A stretch of 5,341 nucleotides of DNA from Planctomycetota bacterium (GTDB lineage Bacteria > Planctomycetota > UBA8742 > SKZP01 > JAIOTL01), in the NCBI GenBank assembly GCA_021106775.1, contig JAIOTL010000054.1, forward strand, positions 1 to 5,341. The letters run 5' to 3'. The translations under genes and the position numbers were made by a program. Below the pieces are notes generated by a model that was given only the letters and a program-made list of their open reading frames with translations, was not told the DNA's origin and did no database searches. This document shows, one piece after another, positions 4,483 through 5,341 of the stretch (its first letter is position 1; the number at the start of each line of letters is the position of its first letter).

Positions 4483-5341
4483 TCATTGCAACATGTGCTC
4501 ACACAAAATTTTACCCTCAGAAATTAGGCTCACGGATATGGCAGGTGGAAATTTCTTTTCTTCAAGAATTTTAAATTTTATTGAAATTTTGTATTCCTTG
4601 TCACCGATTTTCACGATTTCAACATGGTTATAAATTAATGGAAAAAGTTCCTCAACGTACACAAGCTTAATTGACTGTTTCAACTCCTGAATCTTTCCAG
4701 GAGGAAGTGCTTCAATATGTGCAAGATTGCATTCAAGTGGTGATTTGGTCGGTGGAAGTGTGTTAATCAAGTATTCAGGCAGAATTTTACTGCAGGTATA
4801 ATTTACTTCACGGCTCCATGTTATCGGGAATTTCGGATTTTCAATTTTCAGATTAAACTGCAAATCAATCGTGTAAAACGCAATATCAATCAAATTGTTA
4901 ACTTCTCGTGATGCTTTGTATAAAGGCTTGTCAAGCGTAACTTTCAGGATATTGTTGTTGTCGTGCTGGGTCTGATTTTGAGGATTATTACTCGAAAAAA
5001 CGATGCATGCAAACTCCTGCGAATAAGCGATGTCAGCATCCTGGGGGTTTGCAGGGGTTAAACGCAGTTGAAATACGAGTTTGGTTGCATACTTCGGCAC
5101 CGGATAATTTAGGGTATAAATCCTGGAATCACCAGGAAGTTCCAAACCTATTACTTCGTTTAACTTATTTGCTGTCGTGGAGTATTCGTTACAATACAAC
5201 TCAAGTTTCAAATCGCATAAATCTCGTTTGCTAATGAGAATTCCATATGACAGCGTAATCTGGCTGTCCTTAACAACAATATCCACCGACTTTGTACACC
5301 TATCGGTCAAAAAATACACCCCAAAAACAGGCACCTCGACC
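4483..5341 (-). CDS. Unrecognised beta-rich protein, 5' end outside the window
   Basis: The frame runs from the window edge to a TGA at 4483-4485. The first in-frame start-like codon is a GTG at 5334 (283 residues from there), but it lacks a properly spaced Shine-Dalgarno and the frame stays open to the edge, so the gene is probably truncated by the window. Numbering from that GTG, alternating hydrophobic/polar strands dominate (for example 17-33, 41-49, 84-93, 221-230, 247-256). This suggests two beta-sandwich-like halves separated by an Asn/Gln-rich linker (116-128, ending D-N-N-N). Seven Cys are scattered through it, with no signal peptide or membrane helix in the visible part. I assign no function. 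It is the first visible gene of the leftward set and is followed 63 bases later by the small membrane protein, a likely partner by position only. Confidence 0.75.
   Translation of the reverse strand, partial: VEVPVFGVYFLTDRCTKSVDIVVKDSQITLSYGILISKRDLCDLKLELYCNEYSTTANKLNEVIGLELPGDSRIYTLNYPVPKYATKLVFQLRLTPANPQDADIAYSQEFACIVFSSNNPQNQTQHDNNNILKVTLDKPLYKASREVNNLIDIAFYTIDLQFNLKIENPKFPITWSREVNYTCSKILPEYLINTLPPTKSPLECNLAHIEALPPGKIQELKQSIKLVYVEELFPLIYNHVEIVKIGDKEYKISIKFKILEEKKFPPAISVSLISEGKILCEHMLQ

Overview
This 5.3 kb window is AT-rich DNA from what looks like a diderm (Gram-negative-type) bacterium. The case rests on a complete TolC/CzcC-type outer-membrane efflux lipoprotein and recognisable Shine-Dalgarno sites. 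Nothing visible fixes the phylum: there is no rRNA, tRNA or marker gene. Apart from the TolC family and a bacterial PH domain, most of the coding content is lineage-specific and not recognisable by eye.

Left half (+ strand): positions 12-97 hold a paired inverted repeat of two ATTCCC...GGGAAT hairpins (REP/dRS3-like). About 160 bases follow with two possible promoters and a 22-codon upstream ORF. Next come the TolC-family lipoprotein gene (259-1644) and, 113 bases later, a gene for a low-complexity protein (1758-2774). That protein has a short helical N-terminus, a long charged linker, an (Ile/Leu)-acidic-acidic tripeptide repeat and an arginine-rich tail. A strong bidirectional terminator hairpin (2817-2841) closes this half.

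Right half (- strand): read from the right edge, there is an unrecognised beta-rich protein whose 5' end lies outside the window (4483-5341), a 66-residue single-pass membrane protein (4219-4419), a possible 57-residue arginine-rich ORF in a GC-elevated island (3945-4118), and a two-TM membrane protein (2905-3885). The last carries a C-terminal bacterial PH (bPH_2/DUF304) domain and a large charged coiled-coil insert between its membrane segments. It converges on the same terminator. Same-strand order and close spacing make the first two a probable operon; the PH-domain gene is 333 bases further on and may have its own promoter.

Three start sites differ from the longest open frame. The low-complexity protein starts at 1758 and the PH protein at 3885, each six bases after a good Shine-Dalgarno. 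The right-edge gene probably begins beyond the window. No mobile-element protein, CRISPR array, tRNA or rRNA was seen. No defence or other undescribed system can be demonstrated here. The most unusual items are the PH protein's inserted coiled coil, the polyampholytic protein and the small basic ORF.
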